In this document: in pieces, positions 61,510 through 64,000 of the stretch
Layout: each line of letters starts with the position of its first letter
Position numbering within the stretch: the stretch's first letter is position 1
NCBI RefSeq assembly: GCF_003604195.1
Contig: NZ_QXGR01000007.1
Location: 124,001 to 188,000, forward strand
Length of the DNA stretch: 64,000 nt
Origin: Simplicispira lacusdiani
GTDB taxonomy: Bacteria > Pseudomonadota > Gammaproteobacteria > Burkholderiales > Burkholderiaceae_C
Reading direction: 5' to 3'
The notes under the pieces: model-generated
What the model was told of the DNA's origin: nothing
What the model saw: only the letters and a program-made list of their open reading frames with translations
The model's database searches: none
Made by a program: the position numbers and the translations under genes

Positions 61510-62867
61510 GGCTGGGCCCCCAGCACCACGGTGACCATGCGCTCGGGCTGGAGCTTGCGCGCCATGGCGGCGCGGATCTCGGCCACGGTGAGCGCCTCGA
61601 CGCGCTTCGTCCAGCCTTCGAGGTAATCCAGCGGCAGGCCGTTGGTGGCGATGTTGACCACCTGGCCCAGCAGTTCCTTGTTGCTGTCGATGCGCAGCGC
61701 GAAGCCGCCCACGAGGTTGTCCTTGGCGGCGCGCAGCTCGGCCTCGGTCGGGCCTTCGGCGACAAAGCGCGCCACCACGTCGCGCACCACCTGCACGGCC
61801 TGGGCGGCCTGGTCGGGCCGGGTCTGCAGGCCGATGGTGAAGGCGCCCGCGTGCAGGCTGGGGGCGAAGCCGCTGTACACGCTGTAGCTCAGGCCGCGCT
61901 TCTCGCGCACCTCTTCGGTCAGGCGCGAGACAAAGCCGCCGCCGCCCAGGATGTGGTTGCCCACCAGCAGCGCGAGGAAGTCCGGGTCGCTGCGCTTGAA
62001 GCCGGGCTGGCCGATCAGCACATGGGCCTGCGCCGAGGCAAAGGGAATGGCCTTCTGCACGGCGGCCGGGAGCGGCTCCACCTCGGGCACTGCGGGCAGC
62101 GGCGCGCAAGTGCTCGACGCCGGCAGGCGCGCCAGCAAGGCGGCCACGAGCAGCCGCGCCTGCGCGCGCTCCACGGCGCCGACGATGTGCACGCGCGCGC
62201 GGCAGGCATCGAGGTGGCGGGCGTGGAACTGCTGCAGGTCGGCCACCTGGATGCGCGCGAGCGTCTCCTCGGTGAGACGCTGGCCGTAGGGGTGGCTGCC
62301 ATACACGGCGCTGGCATAGGCCTTGCCCGCCACGGTGCCGGGGCGGGTGTCCGCCTCGCGCAAGGAGGCGCTCCAGCGCGCGCGCTCGCGCTCCCACACG
62401 TCCTGCGGCCAGGCGGGCTCGGCCATCTGGCGCGCGGCCAGGTGCACGGCCTTGTCGAGCAGGGCCGGCTCGGTGAGCGAGCGCAGCGAGAAGCTCAGCG
62501 CGTCGCCGCCGGCGCTGGCCTCGAAGGCCGCGCCCAGGTCGGCCCAGGCCTCGCCCAGCGCGTTCTCGTCGAGCGCGGGCGAGCCGCCGCCCGCGCGCAC
62601 GCCCTTGGCCGTCATGGCGGCCACGGCGCGGGCCAGGCCCGCCTGCGTGGCTGGGTCGCGGCGGCTGCCGGCGTCGAAGTCGATCTGCACGTCCACCATG
62701 GGGATCGCCGGGCTCTCGACCAGCCAGACGCGCGCACCGTTGGGTTCCTGCCAGTGCTGAATGGGCAGCAGGGCCCAAGCAGATTGAGCACAAAAAAACA
62801 CTCCAACGCCCGCCAATACTGCGCGAGCAGCTATGTTTTTAATAGTTATCTTCATACAATCGATCAT
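61506..62867 (-). CDS. M16-family peptidase-like subunit (no zinc motif), exported
   Basis: This encodes 453 aa. A signal peptide (MKITIKNIAARAVLAGVGVF to AWA) precedes an M16 fold: LFHRLs-type domain 1 without the zinc HxxEH motif (AATQAGLARAVAAMTAKGVR region carries no such motif), then domain 2 with GNHILGGGGFVSRLTEEVRE and KRGLSYSVYSGFAPSLHAGA. It is therefore the partner-type, non-catalytic subunit. It overlaps the upstream M16 gene (TGATG, 62865-62869), so the pair is coupled. The start may instead be 62855. Its signal-peptide sequence derives from a copy of the short repeat. Confidence 0.9.
   Translation of the reverse strand: MIDCMKITIKNIAARAVLAGVGVFFCAQSAWALLPIQHWQEPNGARVWLVESPAIPMVDVQIDFDAGSRRDPATQAGLARAVAAMTAKGVRAGGGSPALDENALGEAWADLGAAFEASAGGDALSFSLRSLTEPALLDKAVHLAARQMAEPAWPQDVWERERARWSASLREADTRPGTVAGKAYASAVYGSHPYGQRLTEETLARIQVADLQQFHARHLDACRARVHIVGAVERAQARLLVAALLARLPASSTCAPLPAVPEVEPLPAAVQKAIPFASAQAHVLIGQPGFKRSDPDFLALLVGNHILGGGGFVSRLTEEVREKRGLSYSVYSGFAPSLHAGAFTIGLQTRPDQAAQAVQVVRDVVARFVAEGPTEAELRAAKDNLVGGFALRIDSNKELLGQVVNIATNGLPLDYLEGWTKRVEALTVAEIRAAMARKLQPERMVTVVLGAQP
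62792..62848 (+). repeat. Short CAGCTAT repeat, copy l, inside an M16 gene
   Basis: AAAAAAACACTCCAACGCCC, then CTGCGCGAGCAGCTATGTTT and TTAATAG. It is the same type as copies c and k but sits inside the coding sequence, where its complement encodes most of the signal peptide of the M16 protein at 61506. Confidence 0.72.
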
Positions 62868-64000
62868 CAGTGGCGTGCACCGCTGGCAGCGGCGGGCGGG
62901 GCGCGGCGGGCGCTCGGGTCCGGCGGCTGCGGCAGCAGCGTGGCCACGGTGAGCTGGTCGTCGCCAAAGTAGCGCTGCGCCACCGCCTGCACCTGCTCGG
63001 GCGTGATGGCGCGCAGATGCACCAGCAGGCGGTCCTCGGCGTCGAGCGGCAGCCCCTGGACCCAGTTGCTGCCCAGTTCGCTGGCCTGGCTGTGCAGCGA
63101 ATCGCGGCCATAGACCTTGCTGGCCACCCACTGTGTCTTGACGCGCTCCAACTCGGCCACGCTCACACCTTCGCGGCCGATGCGCGCCACCTCGGCGCGC
63201 AGGGCGTCCTCCACCTGCTGCGCCGTCTTGCCCTTGGCGGGCACGCCGGTCAGCAGGAACTGCCCCGGGCCGCGCCCCAGCACCGAGGCGCCGCTGTCGG
63301 CGCTGTCGGCCACGCGCTGCGGCCCCTGGGCCAGCGCGCGCTCCAGGCGCGCGCCGTCGTAGCCGCTGAGCACGGCCGAGAGCACCATCAGCGCCAGCGC
63401 ATCGCGGTCGTCCTGCGAGAGCTGGTCCACCGACGCCAGGCGCGGCACGCGGAACGCCAGCGCCACATAGGCCTGCTCGGCCGGCGCCTTCACAGCGATG
63501 CGCCGCAGGCCGCGCTGCGGCGGCTCGGCGCGCGGCTTGCGCGCGGGCACGGCGCGCGCGGGGATGCCGCCGTAGTATTTCTCGGCCAGGGCGCGCACCT
63601 GGGCCACGTCCACGTCGCCCGCCACCACGATGGCGGCGTTGCCGGGCACATACCACTGGCGGTGGAACTGGCGCACGTCCTCGGGCGTCATGGCATCCAG
63701 GTCGCTCATCCAACCCACGATGGGGCGGCGGTAGGGCGCGGCGGTGAAGGCGGCCGCGCTGAGCTGCTCCCACAGCAGGGCGCGCGGCTGGTCCTCGGTG
63801 CGCATGCGGCGCTCTTCCTTGACGACCTCGATCTCCTTGCGGAATTCCTCGTCCGGCCACTGGTTGTGGGCGAAGCGGTCGGCCTCCAGGCGCATCACGT
63901 CTTCCAGGCGGTGCGCCGGAATCTGCTGGTAGTAGCCGGTGTAGTCGCGGCTGGTGAAGGCGTTCTCGGTGCCGCCCAGCGCCGCCACGCGGCGCGAGAA
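62867..64000 (-). CDS. M16-family zinc peptidase, C-terminal part (cut by window edge)
   Basis: The frame is open to the window edge (378 codons), so the N-terminal part with the zinc-binding HxxEH lies outside. Domain remnants are FSRRVAALGGTENAFTSRDY, where normal family members have the catalytic His-x-x-Glu-His about 25 residues earlier, then DRFAHNQWPDEEFRKEIEVV, the second half FHRQWYVPGNAAIVVAGDVD and the C-terminal domain EQAYVALAFRVPRLASVDQL. It should pair with the downstream non-catalytic M16 protein, as in two-subunit mitochondrial-processing-like proteases. The stop overlaps the next start (TGATG). Confidence 0.92.
   Translation of the reverse strand, partial: FSRRVAALGGTENAFTSRDYTGYYQQIPAHRLEDVMRLEADRFAHNQWPDEEFRKEIEVVKEERRMRTEDQPRALLWEQLSAAAFTAAPYRRPIVGWMSDLDAMTPEDVRQFHRQWYVPGNAAIVVAGDVDVAQVRALAEKYYGGIPARAVPARKPRAEPPQRGLRRIAVKAPAEQAYVALAFRVPRLASVDQLSQDDRDALALMVLSAVLSGYDGARLERALAQGPQRVADSADSGASVLGRGPGQFLLTGVPAKGKTAQQVEDALRAEVARIGREGVSVAELERVKTQWVASKVYGRDSLHSQASELGSNWVQGLPLDAEDRLLVHLRAITPEQVQAVAQRYFGDDQLTVATLLPQPPDPSARRAPPAAASGARH

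Overview
This is a GC-rich chromosomal window from a betaproteobacterium, most likely Burkholderiales, family Comamonadaceae (Acidovorax-like). The pointers are a Bug-type (TctC-like) solute receptor, the DUF3460-scpA-nadB-panD run, the rhodanese-grxC-secB-gpsA / gpmA-ctpA arrangement, and many short dispersed intergenic repeats. I see no phage, plasmid, transposase, CRISPR array or rRNA. Most of the window is core chromosome. The unusual content lies in a catabolic cluster, a signalling island and several repeat families. Family calls come from motifs and recalled homology; no search was run.

Layout. 1-2.6 kb: truncated CHASE2 sensor, SUMF1-like exported protein, small membrane protein, hot-dog thioesterase. 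2.7 kb: tRNA-Ser(CGA). 2.9-6.2 kb: Bug receptor and FMN hydroxyacid dehydrogenase, divergent from a LysR regulator across a perfect 8-bp inverted repeat. 6.2-13 kb: serS, CBS protein, fkpB-ispH, radC, smr, DUF2199 protein, truncated haemoglobin; a 264-bp nested palindrome separates radC from smr. 13-24 kb: FtsX-like permease, peptide-type binding protein, PAS-GGDEF cyclase, Mrp/ApbC, Mrr-like membrane protein, patatin, SMP-30-like protein. 24-26.1 kb: metG, followed by a roughly 670-bp imperfect palindrome.

26.9-35 kb: five same-strand genes (ThDP decarboxylase, FMN 2-hydroxyacid dehydrogenase, BASS transporter, aldehyde dehydrogenase, FAD dehydrogenase) divergent from an AraC-type regulator. 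Together they look like a mandelate-type route: 2-hydroxy acid to 2-oxo acid to aldehyde to acid shortened by one carbon, with its own uptake and regulation. 35-41 kb: SulP permease, lipoprotein, DUF3460, scpA, nadB, panD, CHMI-like tautomerase. 41-43.4 kb: soluble histidine kinase and receiver-TPR regulator. 43.5-51.5 kb: PabB-PabC fusion, nadA-nadC, panB-panC, a membrane-anchored protein, rluE-like, gpsA. 51.5-56 kb: secB, grxC, rhodanese, gpmA, ctpA, moeB-like. 56-59 kb: receiver-only protein, NarL-type regulator, CHASE3 kinase and BON lipoprotein; the first and last share an almost identical promoter layout with a GacA-box-like palindrome. 59-64 kb: zinc metallopeptidase, coaD, rsmD and two M16 peptidase-family genes, the last cut by the window edge.

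Twelve copies of a short repeat carrying a CAGCTAT/AGCTAC core sit mostly at gene ends. Copies supply the stop codon of rsmD, the start codon of gpsA and the signal-peptide coding sequence of an M16 protein.
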